This document shows, one piece after another, positions 45,870 through 54,675 of a stretch of 64,000 nucleotides of DNA. Every line of letters starts with the position of its first letter. Position 1 is the stretch's first letter. Below the pieces are notes generated by a model that was not told the origin of the DNA, made no database searches, and saw nothing but the letters and a program-made list of their open reading frames with translations. A program made the translations under genes and the position numbers. The stretch is from Haematospirillum sp. H1815 (GTDB lineage: Bacteria; Pseudomonadota; Alphaproteobacteria; Rhodospirillales; Rhodospirillaceae), in the NCBI RefSeq assembly GCF_012102705.1, contig NZ_JAAVTA010000003.1, positions 124,001 through 188,000 of the forward strand, read 5' to 3'.

Positions 45870-47141
45870 ATGAAAAAACTTCTTATCGGCACAAGTGCCC
45901 TTGTTGCGGCCTCTGCGCTGGCCGGTGTGGCCAATGCGGCAGAGCCGTTGAAGCTGTCTGTCGGCGGCTTTGGTTCGGTGTTCACAGGCTATGCCTCCCA
46001 GGAAGACAAGTACCTGAATGGTCTGCGTAGCTTTGGGAACGGCAGCGAAGTGAGCGCAGTTGACGTCAAAGGTGACAACGAACTGCACTTCAAGGCCAAG
46101 AGCACGCTCGACAACGGCCTGACCGTTGGCTTCAAGGTGGAAATGGAAGCCGGCGGCAAGGATCCTTCCGGCAAGGTTGTAGACGAATACCACATCAGCT
46201 TGGGCGGGGCCTTCGGGACCATCATCGCCGGCGCTGACGACAATGCCTTGGTCGCTATTGCCAACCGTGCACCGCACATGGGTGGCCGCCTTCTTGGCGC
46301 CGGCCTGTCGGATGGTGACATGGCCGAAGGTCTGTGGATTGTGAAGCCGAAGTCACTGTCGGCAAAAAATACAAGCGCCACTGATCTTGTGACAATAGAT
46401 GGTGCCAAAGGCGGATATGCCACATACGTTGACACCAATGGTGACAGCGAATCGATCAGCTACCTGACCCCGGCCATTGCTGGCTTCACGCTTGGCGCCA
46501 CCTATGTGCCAGACGCCGACCAAGGACGCAACAAGGCAGACCAGCCCCTTGGCAGCAACACCCTGGATGCCTATGGCGTTGGCTTGGCCTATGCCGGCAA
46601 GTTCGGGGATCTGGGCATCAATGCCGACATTGGCTGGTTGACCGGCGACCATCCAACAGCCGACAGCCACAATGAATACCAGGCCGGCCTGCACCTGTCC
46701 TATGGCGGGTTCATGATTGGCGGTGGCTATCGCCTGATTGACCAAGACTACAGCACAGCAACCGGAACTCCGGCAACGGACTCCACAAAAGTGATCACAA
46801 GCGATGCTGATGCCTGGGAAGTGGGTGTTGGCTACAAGAGCGGCCCGTATGGTATCGCGCTTGGCTATACTGAAACGTCGGTAGACAAGAAAAGAAACAT
46901 CGTAGCGGTCACATCAGGCATTGCTGCAACAGCCTCCTCGGGCAAGGACAAGACCCGTATTGTCCAGCTGACCTCGGAATACACCATGGGTCCAGGTGTC
47001 ATGCTGGTCGGTGGCTTGGGCTATGCCAAGTACGATGACAAGACCATCAGCGGTAACGCCGCCGGCCTGACGGCGGATCAGCGGAAACTCGGCAAGAACA
47101 GCGGCTGGGTTGCGGTGACCGGTCTGTCACTGGCGTTCTGA
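45870..47141 (+). CDS. Outer-membrane porin (first of two)
   Basis: A 423-residue beta-barrel porin. A clear signal peptide (KKLLIGTSALVAASALAGVA, cleavage after NA) is followed by the first strand LKLSVGGFGSVFTGYAS. Typical alternating strands and a C-terminal phenylalanine (GLSLAF), the BAM recognition signal, complete it. Gly, Asp and aromatic girdle residues are frequent, as in Rhodospirillales general porins. ATG 45870 has AGGGA about 10 bases upstream. It shares the first ~120 residues and last strands closely with the second porin; the middle loops differ. Confidence 0.93.
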   Translation: MKKLLIGTSALVAASALAGVANAAEPLKLSVGGFGSVFTGYASQEDKYLNGLRSFGNGSEVSAVDVKGDNELHFKAKSTLDNGLTVGFKVEMEAGGKDPSGKVVDEYHISLGGAFGTIIAGADDNALVAIANRAPHMGGRLLGAGLSDGDMAEGLWIVKPKSLSAKNTSATDLVTIDGAKGGYATYVDTNGDSESISYLTPAIAGFTLGATYVPDADQGRNKADQPLGSNTLDAYGVGLAYAGKFGDLGINADIGWLTGDHPTADSHNEYQAGLHLSYGGFMIGGGYRLIDQDYSTATGTPATDSTKVITSDADAWEVGVGYKSGPYGIALGYTETSVDKKRNIVAVTSGIAATASSGKDKTRIVQLTSEYTMGPGVMLVGGLGYAKYDDKTISGNAAGLTADQRKLGKNSGWVAVTGLSLAF

Positions 47142-47186
47142 TAAAACGTGGTCCTGCCACGGTGGGACCACGCCGAAAAACAGAAA

Positions 47187-47214
47187 GGGGGCTGCTCGTC
47201 AGCTCCCTTTTTTT
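47187..47214 (+). terminator. Intrinsic terminator after the first porin
   Basis: GGGGGCTG (47187-47194) pairs with CAGCTCCC (47200-47207) through 8 pairs including one G-U, followed by seven T residues. Confidence 0.9.
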
Positions 47215-47467
47215 GCCTTCTTTTTGCCACAACAAACAATCGAACGTCGGCATTAGATATTTGACTATATATTTCTGGTTATTTGTATGTGTTGTATTTG
47301 CAACACTTATAAAAATACGTGTGAAATATCATTGTTACACGATTGACGGTACAGGCGCTGATCCCCTAGATAGCCATCACTGCATCACATGCATGCACGC
47401 CTTTCCGGTCTGGAAAGGCACTGTGTGATGTGCATGCATAACCAGATAGACAGGGATCAGAACTGTT
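47215..47467 (+). promoter_or_regulatory. Promoter and leader region of the second porin
   Basis: An AT-rich block (47235-47335) holds TTGACT (47261) with TGTATG 17 bases on, and the palindrome GTGTTG-TATTTG-CAACAC (47289-47306). The downstream part forms an 8-bp hairpin, GCCTTTCC (47399-47406) with GGAAAGGC (47412-47419), flanked by GCATGC-rich repeats. The start codon follows 48 bases later, after CAGGGAT. Confidence 0.4.
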
Positions 47468-48742
47468 ATGAAAAAAATTCTTGTTGGCACCAGCGCCCTT
47501 GTCGCTGCTTCGGCCATTGCCGGTTCCGCCGTTGCCGCTGAACCGATCCAGCTGTCCGTTGGCGGCTTTGGCTCCGTGTTCGTTGGCTATGCGTCCCAGA
47601 GCAACACCTACCTGAAGGCTGTCGAGAAAGAAGCCAGCAAGGTAGACGTCAAGGGCGACAACGAAATCCACTTCAAGGGCAAGACCACCCTGGACAACGG
47701 CCTGACCGTTGCCGTGAAGTATGAACTGGAAGCCGGCGGCACCAACAACACCAACGACGACCATATCTCCAAGTATGCCATCTCTCTGGGTGGTGCATTT
47801 GGTACCGTGATCGCCGGCGTGGACGACAACGCCATGACCGCCTTGGCCGCCCGTTCCCCGCACATGGGCAACCGCCTGTTCGGCGGCGGCATTTCCGAAG
47901 GCAGCCTGATCGGCGGCGACTGGGTGCTGAAGCCGAAAAGCAATATTGGTGATGCTCCGGATGCTACTGACCCTGAAGATGAAAAAGCTGCATACCGTGC
48001 CGCCCAGCTGCTGAGGCAGACCGACTTCATCGACGCCAGCTACATCACCACCGGCAATGGCACGGAAAGCATCAGCTACCTGTCGCCTTCCATCGCCGGC
48101 TTCACCCTTGGCGCCAGCTATGTTCCGGACGTCAACCAGAAGAAGCACGACGAAAAACAGCCGACCGGTAAAAAGATCGCCCGTGCTTATGGCGTTGGTC
48201 TTGGCTATGCCAACGACTTCGGTGGCGTCGGCCTGCAGGCCGATATCGGCTGGCTGAATGGTGGCAGCAAGCTCAAGGCTGAAGATCTGACCATTGGTAC
48301 CAACACAGTAACCAGCAAGGGCCGCAACGAATACCAGGCCGGCCTGAGCCTGTCCTACTCCGGCGTGACCGTCGGTGGTGGTTACCACATGATCAAGGAA
48401 AAGCTGGGCGTCACCACAGCTGCCAACAAGGAAGTCAAGGGTTCCCTTGATCATTCCGCTTGGGAAGCCGGCGTTGGCTACAAGACTGGCCCGTACGGCA
48501 TCGCGGTGTCCTACCTCGATCTCAAGCAGGCTGATCTTGGCCTGAAGGGCGACCTGAAGAGCGAAAGCATGAAGGGCCGTCGTTCGCGCGCCGTTCAACT
48601 GACCTCGGAATACACCATGGGCCCGGGCGTCATGCTGGTCGGTGGCGTTGGCTACACCAAGTTCGAAGACAAGGACTCCAAGGAAGCCAGCGATCGCAAC
48701 AAGGGCTGGGTGGCCGTTACCGGTCTGTCCCTGGCGTTCTGA
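47468..48742 (+). CDS. Outer-membrane porin (second of two)
   Basis: A 424-residue porin with signal peptide (KKILVGTSALVAASAIAGSA, cleavage after VA) and barrel strands from IQLSVGGFGSVFVGYAS to the C-terminal GLSLAF. The wording around the putative constriction (VIAGVDDNAMTALAARSPHM) parallels the first porin (IIAGADDNALVAIANRAPHM). Differences cluster in surface loops, including a longer insert near residues 160-190. The codon choice is very uniform (strong use of GGC, AAG, ACC), typical of a highly expressed gene. Confidence 0.94.
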   Translation: MKKILVGTSALVAASAIAGSAVAAEPIQLSVGGFGSVFVGYASQSNTYLKAVEKEASKVDVKGDNEIHFKGKTTLDNGLTVAVKYELEAGGTNNTNDDHISKYAISLGGAFGTVIAGVDDNAMTALAARSPHMGNRLFGGGISEGSLIGGDWVLKPKSNIGDAPDATDPEDEKAAYRAAQLLRQTDFIDASYITTGNGTESISYLSPSIAGFTLGASYVPDVNQKKHDEKQPTGKKIARAYGVGLGYANDFGGVGLQADIGWLNGGSKLKAEDLTIGTNTVTSKGRNEYQAGLSLSYSGVTVGGGYHMIKEKLGVTTAANKEVKGSLDHSAWEAGVGYKTGPYGIAVSYLDLKQADLGLKGDLKSESMKGRRSRAVQLTSEYTMGPGVMLVGGVGYTKFEDKDSKEASDRNKGWVAVTGLSLAF

Positions 48743-48783
48743 TGCGTGATACCCGATAACCGGCAACGGTTTCAGGTATGGGG

Positions 48784-48809
48784 AAAGGGCAGCTTCGGCT
48801 GCCCTTTTC
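48784..48809 (+). terminator. Intrinsic terminator after the second porin
   Basis: AAAGGGCAGC (48784-48793) and GCTGCCCTTT (48798-48807) form a 10-bp stem closed by a TTCG tetraloop, followed by TTCT. It lies at the convergence with the ThiE-like gene. Confidence 0.9.
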
Positions 48810-48826
48810 TGTTGCAGGCGGCATGC

Positions 48827-49450
48827 TCAGGCCAACGCAGACACCGCTGCAACACCCCAGGCACCGCTTCCATACAGGCGGGGCAGGGTGGATACCGAAA
48901 TGCCACCCAAAGCCAGAACCGGCACCCGGGACCTCTGTACCAGGGCCCGAAAGCGGAGAACTCCCAGCACGGCAGAGCCCGGGTGGCTGACTGTCGGAAA
49001 AACCGGTGAAACCAGTGCCGCATCCACACCAAACCTGCCCGCCATAACCAAGGCTTGGTGCGAATGAACAGCTGCTGTCACCAGCCCACCAGCTCGACGC
49101 CAATCAACAAGCTCCGGACACAGGGCACGACGTAAGAGACCCTCTGGCAGATGCACACCATCGGCAGCACAGGCCACGGCAAGATCATGGTCTGCTGCCA
49201 CCAGCAAACGGATGTCCCGCTTCTGGGTAGCATCGCGCAGGCGCAAGGCCAAGTCAGAGCGAAACCGGTCATCATAGTGACGCAGGATCACCGCGCTGCC
49301 CGGCGGCAGCCGGGGTACAATAGCGACCGGATCCCCCACACGTGGGTCTGTCATGAAGACAAGCCATGGCACAGGGCATTCCACAGGCCCGCTTCCACGT
49401 GCAGAAGCATTGAGTTTCGCAGCCCGTATCGCTAGGGTCCGAAAGGACAT
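48827..49450 (-). CDS. Thiamine-phosphate-synthase-like (ThiE/TenI) protein
   Basis: About 207 residues with the TIM-barrel outline of ThiE/TenI: GSAVILRHYDD, RLLVAADHDLAVACAADGVH, LPEG, then VTAAVHSHQAL, AALVSPVFPTVSHPGS and PVLALGGIS. The synthase's diphosphate-binding FPTxTK motif reads FPTVSHP, lacking the lysine. It may therefore be a TenI-like regulator or a divergent enzyme. ATG 49450 is chosen; a GTG lies at 49462. It diverges from yggS. No other thiamine gene is in the window. Confidence 0.7.
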   Translation of the reverse strand: MSFRTLAIRAAKLNASARGSGPVECPVPWLVFMTDPRVGDPVAIVPRLPPGSAVILRHYDDRFRSDLALRLRDATQKRDIRLLVAADHDLAVACAADGVHLPEGLLRRALCPELVDWRRAGGLVTAAVHSHQALVMAGRFGVDAALVSPVFPTVSHPGSAVLGVLRFRALVQRSRVPVLALGGISVSTLPRLYGSGAWGVAAVSALA

Positions 49451-49487
49451 CTGCCGACACACTCCTTTGAATCAGGATAGAACACGC

Positions 49488-50180
49488 ATGGCTTCCCCTG
49501 ATCTTTTACCGGGACATCCGGACACGGTACAGCACTGGCACAGTGTACGGGAACAGATCGCGCACAGTGCGCTGAAAGCGGGGCGGGACGCTGTATCAGT
49601 AAACCTTGTTGCCGTGTCCAAGACATTTTCTGCATCGGCCATTACCCCGGTTCTGGATGCCGGGCAACGCCTTTTCGGCGAGAACAGGGTGCAGGAGGCT
49701 TCCGCAAAATGGCCGACTTTGAGAGCACACTTTCCTGACATTGAACTCCACCTGATCGGACCTCTGCAGTCAAACAAAGTCCGGGAAGCGGTTGCCCTGT
49801 TCGACGTCATTGAAACAGTGGACCGTCCGAAGATTGCCACGGCGCTTGCCACAGAAATGAAGCGCCAGAACCGTTTTCTTCCCTGTCTGGTACAGGTCAA
49901 TATCGGGAATGAACCACAGAAAGCCGGCATAGCGCCTGATCAGGCCGACGGCTTCATCCAGGATTGCCGTGAGCAGGGTTTGGCAATAGCTGGTTTGATG
50001 TGCATTCCCCCTGTCAATCATCCGCCCGGACCCTTCTTTGAAACCATGCAGGCCTTGGCACAACGTCACCAGCTTCATACCTTGAGCATGGGCATGAGCG
50101 CCGACTACAGTGAAGCCATCCGGTATGGGGCCACCCACGTCCGGGTTGGATCGGCAATCTTCGGACACCGGACTCCATAG
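49488..50180 (+). CDS. yggS: YggS-family pyridoxal-phosphate-binding protein
   Basis: A 230-residue member of the PLPBP/YggS family, which binds PLP without known catalysis and keeps the cellular B6 pool balanced. The PLP lysine is in LVAVSKTFSAS (about residue 42); other signatures are LFGENRVQEA, LHLIGPLQSNK, LVQVNIGNEPQKAGI, MGMSADYSEAIRYGATHVR and GSAIFG. ATG 49488 follows AGGAT by 10 bases. A bidirectional terminator separates it from grpE. Confidence 0.94.
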   Translation: MASPDLLPGHPDTVQHWHSVREQIAHSALKAGRDAVSVNLVAVSKTFSASAITPVLDAGQRLFGENRVQEASAKWPTLRAHFPDIELHLIGPLQSNKVREAVALFDVIETVDRPKIATALATEMKRQNRFLPCLVQVNIGNEPQKAGIAPDQADGFIQDCREQGLAIAGLMCIPPVNHPPGPFFETMQALAQRHQLHTLSMGMSADYSEAIRYGATHVRVGSAIFGHRTP

Positions 50181-50181
50181 A

Positions 50182-50207
50182 AAACCCCTGACCAAAGCCA
50201 GGGGTTT
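50182..50207. terminator. Bidirectional terminator between yggS and grpE
   Basis: AAACCCCTG (50182-50190) and CAGGGGTTT (50199-50207) are exact inverted repeats with an 8-base loop. Each strand ends the stem in a short T run, serving the two convergent genes. Confidence 0.8.
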
Positions 50208-50239
50208 CAAACAGGGTATCTTGGGACTGTCAGCCTTGA

Positions 50240-50899
50240 TCAGACAGACTGGTCAATGTGACCAACCGGCGCTGGCGCATCGTCTCCACCTGCAGGGACA
50301 TCGTCACGTTTTGGCCCGCCCTTGGAAACAACAACCATGGCCGGACGCAACAGACGATCATGCAGGGTCCACGCATCCTGATAAACCTGGACGACGGTTC
50401 CTGTCGGGACGTCTGTACGTTCAACCTCCTGCATGGCCTGATGATGATGCGGGTCAAAGGGACAATTCAGACTTTCGATCCGGGTTACGCCATGACGGGA
50501 CAAGACGGACAACAGTTCCTTCTCTGTCATCTCGACACCTACCGCCAAGGTTCCAAGCTCTGCATTAGACAGCCGTGACTCTGCCGGAGCAGCCAGAAGG
50601 GCACGCCCCAGATTGTCGGCAACAGCCAGCACATCACGGGCAAAGTTGGTCACCGCGTAGCGATTGTTGTCCTCAATCTGTTTCTGGGCCATACGCCGCG
50701 TATTCTGGGAATCCGCCAAGGCACGCAGATACTCGGTCTTCAGGCGTTCCACCTCGGTTTCCAGTTCGGCAATGCGGGCTTCGGGTGTTGCTTCTGCGGC
50801 ACCCTCTACTTCCGGAAGCTCTGTGGCTTCAGTCTCCTGAACAACTGCATCAGGTGCCGTGTCCGGGGTTGGAATGATCTTGTCAGTCTCTTCGGTCAT
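50240..50899 (-). CDS. grpE: Nucleotide exchange factor GrpE
   Basis: A 219-residue co-chaperone that releases ADP from DnaK. An acidic disordered N terminus (~40 residues) is followed by the long dimer helix (ARIAELETEVERLKTEYLRA), the RKQIEDNNRYAV-like segment (MAQKQIEDNNRYA) and the C-terminal beta domain (NCPFDPHHHQAM, GTVVQVYQDAWTLHDRLLRP, AMVVVSKG). GGAAGAGA precedes the ATG. It lies 54 bases after hrcA and is probably co-transcribed with it. Confidence 0.97.
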   Translation of the reverse strand: MTEETDKIIPTPDTAPDAVVQETEATELPEVEGAAEATPEARIAELETEVERLKTEYLRALADSQNTRRMAQKQIEDNNRYAVTNFARDVLAVADNLGRALLAAPAESRLSNAELGTLAVGVEMTEKELLSVLSRHGVTRIESLNCPFDPHHHQAMQEVERTDVPTGTVVQVYQDAWTLHDRLLRPAMVVVSKGGPKRDDVPAGGDDAPAPVGHIDQSV

Positions 50900-50953
50900 G
50901 TCTCTTCCATACAATACTCCGGCAGGCCCACGCACGGCAGACCACAGCCTTTT

Positions 50954-51994
50954 TTATCCAATAAGCTGCCCGATAACCCGCGCAGTATAATCCACCATCG
51001 GGATAATACGGGCATAATTCAGCCGTGTCGGCCCAATCACCCCAATCGCCCCGACAATCTGTTCGCGGCTGTTCTGATAGGGGGCCACGATCAGGGAACA
51101 TCCTGCAGCCCCGAACAGGTCATTGTCCGAACCAATAAAGATCTGGACACCTTCACCCGTTTGCACAAGATCCAGGAGGCGCAACATTTGCTGACGCGCC
51201 TCCAGAGTTTCAAAAAGGGAACGGATACGTTCAAGATCTTCGATGGCATGCACATCCTGCAACAGGTTGGACTGCCCCCGTATAATCAGCGCACCCTGAT
51301 CCTCGTCACCACCCCATATCGCAAGACCAGCCTCTACAACCCGGGCTGTCAGCTCGTCAAGCTCGGCACGCCGGCTGTCACGGTCGGCAGAAACAAGGCG
51401 GCGCACATCAGCCAAGGTCTGCCCGCCCAGACGAACCGACAGGAAATTCGAGGCCTGCTGCAAAACACTGGGTGGAAGACCGGCCGGCACCTCGATCAGG
51501 CGATTCTCGACCAGACCATCGCTGGTCACCATAACCACCAGGGCACGCCCGGGGCCCAGGCTGACAAACTCGATATGACGCAAAGTGCTGTCTGTCTTGG
51601 GAGCCAGAACCAAGCTGGCACAACGCGACAAGCCGGACAAAGCCGTCGTTGCCTCGGACAGCATTTGCTCCAGACTACGCCCGGTTGACTGGCAATGGCT
51701 ATCGATACGGCTGCGCTCGTCATCACTCAGGCGCCCAACTTCCAGAAGGCCAGAGACAAACATACGCAAACCATGTTCAGTCGGCAGACGACCCGCCGAG
51801 ACATGAGGCGCATACAGAAGCCCCAGATCTTCCAGGTCAGCCATAACAGAGCGAATGCTGGCCGGCGACAAGCCAACCGACAGGCGACGGGACACGGTAC
51901 GGGAACCAACCGGCTCCCCATCATGGACCCACGACTCAACGACCAGACGCAAAACCTCGCGGCTACGCTCGTTCAGCTCTGCTATTGGCAGCAT
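50954..51994 (-). CDS. hrcA: Heat-inducible transcription repressor HrcA
   Basis: A 346-residue repressor of groE-type heat-shock operons that binds CIRCE elements and is helped by GroEL. The N-terminal winged helix shows ELNERSREVLRLVVESWV, GSRTVSRRLSVGLSPASIR and VMADLEDLGLL, then SAGRLPTEHGLRMFV. The C-terminal part has FIGSDNDLFGAAGCSLI and IGVIGPTRLNYARIIPMVDY. ATG 51994 gives the family start. I found no CIRCE inverted repeat upstream, so this operon itself may not be autoregulated. Confidence 0.96.
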   Translation of the reverse strand: MLPIAELNERSREVLRLVVESWVHDGEPVGSRTVSRRLSVGLSPASIRSVMADLEDLGLLYAPHVSAGRLPTEHGLRMFVSGLLEVGRLSDDERSRIDSHCQSTGRSLEQMLSEATTALSGLSRCASLVLAPKTDSTLRHIEFVSLGPGRALVVMVTSDGLVENRLIEVPAGLPPSVLQQASNFLSVRLGGQTLADVRRLVSADRDSRRAELDELTARVVEAGLAIWGGDEDQGALIIRGQSNLLQDVHAIEDLERIRSLFETLEARQQMLRLLDLVQTGEGVQIFIGSDNDLFGAAGCSLIVAPYQNSREQIVGAIGVIGPTRLNYARIIPMVDYTARVIGQLIG

Positions 51995-52068
51995 GGTTTT
52001 CACGGCCTTGCCCGAACCTTTTGCATCGAATCCGGAACCGTACCACACAATGGTCCCATACGTGTTGG

Positions 52069-52097
52069 AATGTAGTCAGCCACTCCCCCGACGTCAA
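52069..52097 (-). promoter_or_regulatory. Promoter of hrcA-grpE
   Basis: On the minus strand TTGACG (52097-52092) and TACATT (52074-52069) are 17 bases apart, close to the housekeeping consensus. The hrcA ATG is 75 bases downstream. Neither a CIRCE repeat nor an obvious RpoH-type promoter was seen. Confidence 0.55.
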
Positions 52098-52267
52098 CGT
52101 ACCGGCGGAGATACGCCCTCTTTCGATGCAGAATGCAGTACCCAGGTAACATAAACAGATCCGGGAAGCGGCTGCATGACAAACAAAAAGCTTGGCGTAG
52201 GGGTGTGAACAGTGAAACATTGCTATTGTCCGTTGCATGACAGAATGCCGGAAAAGCCGGGGGAAAG

Positions 52268-52840
52268 ATGGTTCGCCACACCGCTGAAGACAGAGAATTG
52301 TACAACAGGATTGTTGCCGCCCACGAACGCAACATGATCGGGCTTCTGGTCAACTACCGAAAGCTGAACGGCGTTTCCTCCCCGATTTTCAATCCGTGGG
52401 AGGCTATTGGTCCACTCCTGGTTCCTGTCATCGTATCGCTTCTGGTTCTCATCTTTGGGGGTGTTGTTGCGGGAACCATGGCACTTCTGTTCACCATGCT
52501 GCTTTACGGCGTGCTGCTTCGCCCATGGACCCAGCGCAAGATTCACGATCGCGCCCGCCGTGTTATCGGGCATAGCTTCGCTGCCTTTGAAACTCTGTGG
52601 GAATTCGGGGGATTCGCCCTCTACATTACGGACCGCCCGACAACAATGGTTGAGGCCCCACAGGGGGACTGGCGCTCTTTTGTCCGTCGCAACCTTCCCA
52701 AACCCGCACCGGGTGAAGACGTGGGAGCCCCGTTCAGGGCATCCTTGTCAGGGAGTGGGGATTTTGTACCACCTGTGCGGTCACAGGCCGTCACAGGCGA
52801 TGAGCAACCCGCGCCCGGACGCAGGATCAGACCGACATAA
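52268..52840 (+). CDS. Unknown small membrane protein
   Basis: A 190-residue protein without a recognised family. The N-terminal ~40 residues are helical and charged (EDRELYNRIVAAHERN), two adjacent membrane helices follow (about residues 45-85, IGPLLVPVIVSLLVLIFGG and AGTMALLFTMLLYGVLL), then a basic cytoplasmic region (TQRKIHDRARRVIG), a WEFGGFALYITD segment and a proline-rich tail. It precedes the Smr gene and diverges from hrcA. Confidence 0.7.
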   Translation: MVRHTAEDRELYNRIVAAHERNMIGLLVNYRKLNGVSSPIFNPWEAIGPLLVPVIVSLLVLIFGGVVAGTMALLFTMLLYGVLLRPWTQRKIHDRARRVIGHSFAAFETLWEFGGFALYITDRPTTMVEAPQGDWRSFVRRNLPKPAPGEDVGAPFRASLSGSGDFVPPVRSQAVTGDEQPAPGRRIRPT

Positions 52841-52911
52841 TCCATCCGGCACATAGACCCGGTGAACAATGCGTGTTACAGCTCGCCGCTGGAAGAGAGC
52901 GGCCTGAGGCA

Positions 52912-53481
52912 ATGGATACGAATAAACGGCGGCATTACCGGCGTACCCTGACACAGGACGAAGCCCGACTTTGGGAGGAGATTGCCCGCACGGTCAATCC
53001 CATACCCGGTCGCTTGCCCTTTGTCACAGCCAATGAACCGGAAACACATCCCCCGGACATGGACGTACCTGTAGGCACACCTCCCCAGGCACCCGCCTTG
53101 TTGAGGGTAGCCACGCAGAGAAACAAACCGTTTCTGCCCTTGGAGCCAGGAAAGAGCCCAGGCGTTGACTATAGAACAGCCCTGAAATTCAAACGGGGTA
53201 AAATGCATGTGGATGCCCGCATCGATCTGCATGGTATGGGCAAGGATACAGCCCACGCCAATCTTCTGGATTTTATGAACAGGGCAATACGCAACGGCTA
53301 CCGGTGCCTTCTTGTCATCACCGGCAAGGGAACGCGGGGCGAGGGCGTTTTGCGACGGGCTCTCCCCGGCTGGCTGAATGATGCCCGCATCCGGCCACAT
53401 ATCCTGTCGTTCAGCGCCGCCAAGCCAGAGCATGGCGGAGAAGGGGCTTTTTACATCCTTCTCCGCCGCAACAGGTTCTGA
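52912..53481 (+). CDS. Smr-domain (MutS2 C-terminal-like) protein
   Basis: A 189-residue protein with a C-terminal Smr domain (about residues 100-189): IDLHGMGKDTAHANLLDF, CLLVITGKG, GEGVLRRALPGWL and EGAFYILLRR. Smr domains cleave or nick DNA/RNA; stand-alone forms have uncertain roles. The N-terminal half has RTLTQDEARLWEEIARTV, the usual start of alphaproteobacterial members. ATG 52912 is preferred over GTG 52873. The stop codon directly abuts a parS site. Confidence 0.88.
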   Translation: MDTNKRRHYRRTLTQDEARLWEEIARTVNPIPGRLPFVTANEPETHPPDMDVPVGTPPQAPALLRVATQRNKPFLPLEPGKSPGVDYRTALKFKRGKMHVDARIDLHGMGKDTAHANLLDFMNRAIRNGYRCLLVITGKGTRGEGVLRRALPGWLNDARIRPHILSFSAAKPEHGGEGAFYILLRRNRF

Positions 53482-53497
53482 TGTTTCACGTGAAACG
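53482..53497. promoter_or_regulatory. parS centromere site
   Basis: TGTTTCACGTGAAACG contains the exact 14-bp palindrome core GTTTCACGTGAAAC that ParB recognises across most bacteria. It lies in the 24-base gap between the convergent smr and hemW genes. A second site is 6 kb away. Confidence 0.92.
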
Positions 53498-53505
53498 ACA
53501 GCACA

Positions 53506-54675
53506 TCACGATGATTGAACCAAGGCCCCGATAATCGCATTCAACACCGGCATACCACGATCCGTGACCCGAAGTGGCCAGCCCTCTGCCACAAGCCCCT
53601 CGGCACGCAACACGGCCAGCATTGGCCAGTCCAGAAGATCAGACAGATCAAAACCGTAGCAGGCCAAGCGGAACGCATCCGGGTCAATACCACGACGCAA
53701 CCTCAGGCCCATCATGATGTTCTCTTCAGCCCGCGCGCGTGACGTCAGAGGTTCCTTTTGCCGTGTTGCGTGGCCATCACGCAGAACTGTTTTCAGCCAT
53801 ACATCTGGTGCACGATGCTGGCGTGTTGCATGAAACGTTCCATCAACACAGATCCGACCATGCGCACCAGGCCCAATACCAACATATTCACCACCAAGCC
53901 AATACAGGAGATTATGGCGGCTTTCCTGCCCGGGAACCGCATGGTTTGAAACCTCGTAATAGGGCATGCCGCTGGCTGCGGTCAGGGCATGGGTAACGGC
54001 CCACAAGTCCAGCGCAAGATCATCTTCGGGAAGGGTAAAGACACCCCGAGCCACATCCTGCTGGAAACGGGTTCCTTGCTCGATGGTCAGTTGATACAGC
54101 GAGATATGGCCACCCGTAGCCAGATCAAGAGCCTGCGACAGCTCAGCCTCCCACTGTGCGGGGGTCTGTCCGGGACGAGCATAGATCAAGTCAAAGGAGA
54201 AGCGGGGAAACAGCCGGGCTGCGGTCTCGATCGCCTCCAGTGCCTCACGGACACCATGCCGCCGTTCCAGAAAGCCAAGACTTTCCGGTACAAGGGACTG
54301 GACGCCCAGCGACACACGATTGATACCGGCATGCCGAAAAGCCTGGAAACGCTCGCGGTCTATGGCGCCAGGATTGGCCTCCAGCGTCAGTTCAATGTCC
54401 GCAGCCCATGTCCAGTGGGCAGCAGCACGCTCCAGAACAGCCTCAACCGTGCGCGGCACCATCAGCGAAGGCGTACCACCGCCAAAGAAAATACTGCCAA
54501 GCACACGCCCTGGGGTAAGTGCCGCGTAGTAATCCAGTTCACGCAGCAGCGCCTGACACCAAAGATCATGGTCAACATGATTGGTAACATGGCTGTTGAA
54601 ATCACAGTACGGGCACTTTGATACACAAAAGGGCCAATGCACATACAAACCAAACAGCGAGGGTATGTTAGTCAA
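53506..54675 (-). CDS. hemW: Radical-SAM heme chaperone HemW
   Basis: A 389-residue protein of the coproporphyrinogen-III-oxidase-like group that carries heme to respiratory proteins and lacks oxidase activity. The radical-SAM motif is [14 protein letters not shown] (CxxxCxxC), with [31 protein letters not shown] and [19 protein letters not shown]. HemN proper would have an additional cysteine pattern and longer N terminus. It overlaps rdgB by 8 bases and ends the rph-rdgB-hemW run. Confidence 0.94.
   Translation of the reverse strand: MTNIPSLFGLYVHWPFCVSKCPYCDFNSHVTNHVDHDLWCQALLRELDYYAALTPGRVLGSIFFGGGTPSLMVPRTVEAVLERAAAHWTWAADIELTLEANPGAIDRERFQAFRHAGINRVSLGVQSLVPESLGFLERRHGVREALEAIETAARLFPRFSFDLIYARPGQTPAQWEAELSQALDLATGGHISLYQLTIEQGTRFQQDVARGVFTLPEDDLALDLWAVTHALTAASGMPYYEVSNHAVPGQESRHNLLYWLGGEYVGIGPGAHGRICVDGTFHATRQHRAPDVWLKTVLRDGHATRQKEPLTSRARAEENIMMGLRLRRGIDPDAFRLACYGFDLSDLLDWPMLAVLRAEGLVAEGWPLRVTDRGMPVLNAIIGALVQSS

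Noticed and set aside
47366-48766. 466-codon frame antisense to the second porin
   Set aside because: It mirrors the strongly biased codon use of the porin and has no features of its own.
51995-52267. CIRCE element upstream of hrcA
   Set aside because: No TTAGCACTC-N9-GAGTGCTAA-like repeat is present; GCCACTCCCCC near 52079 has no matching partner.
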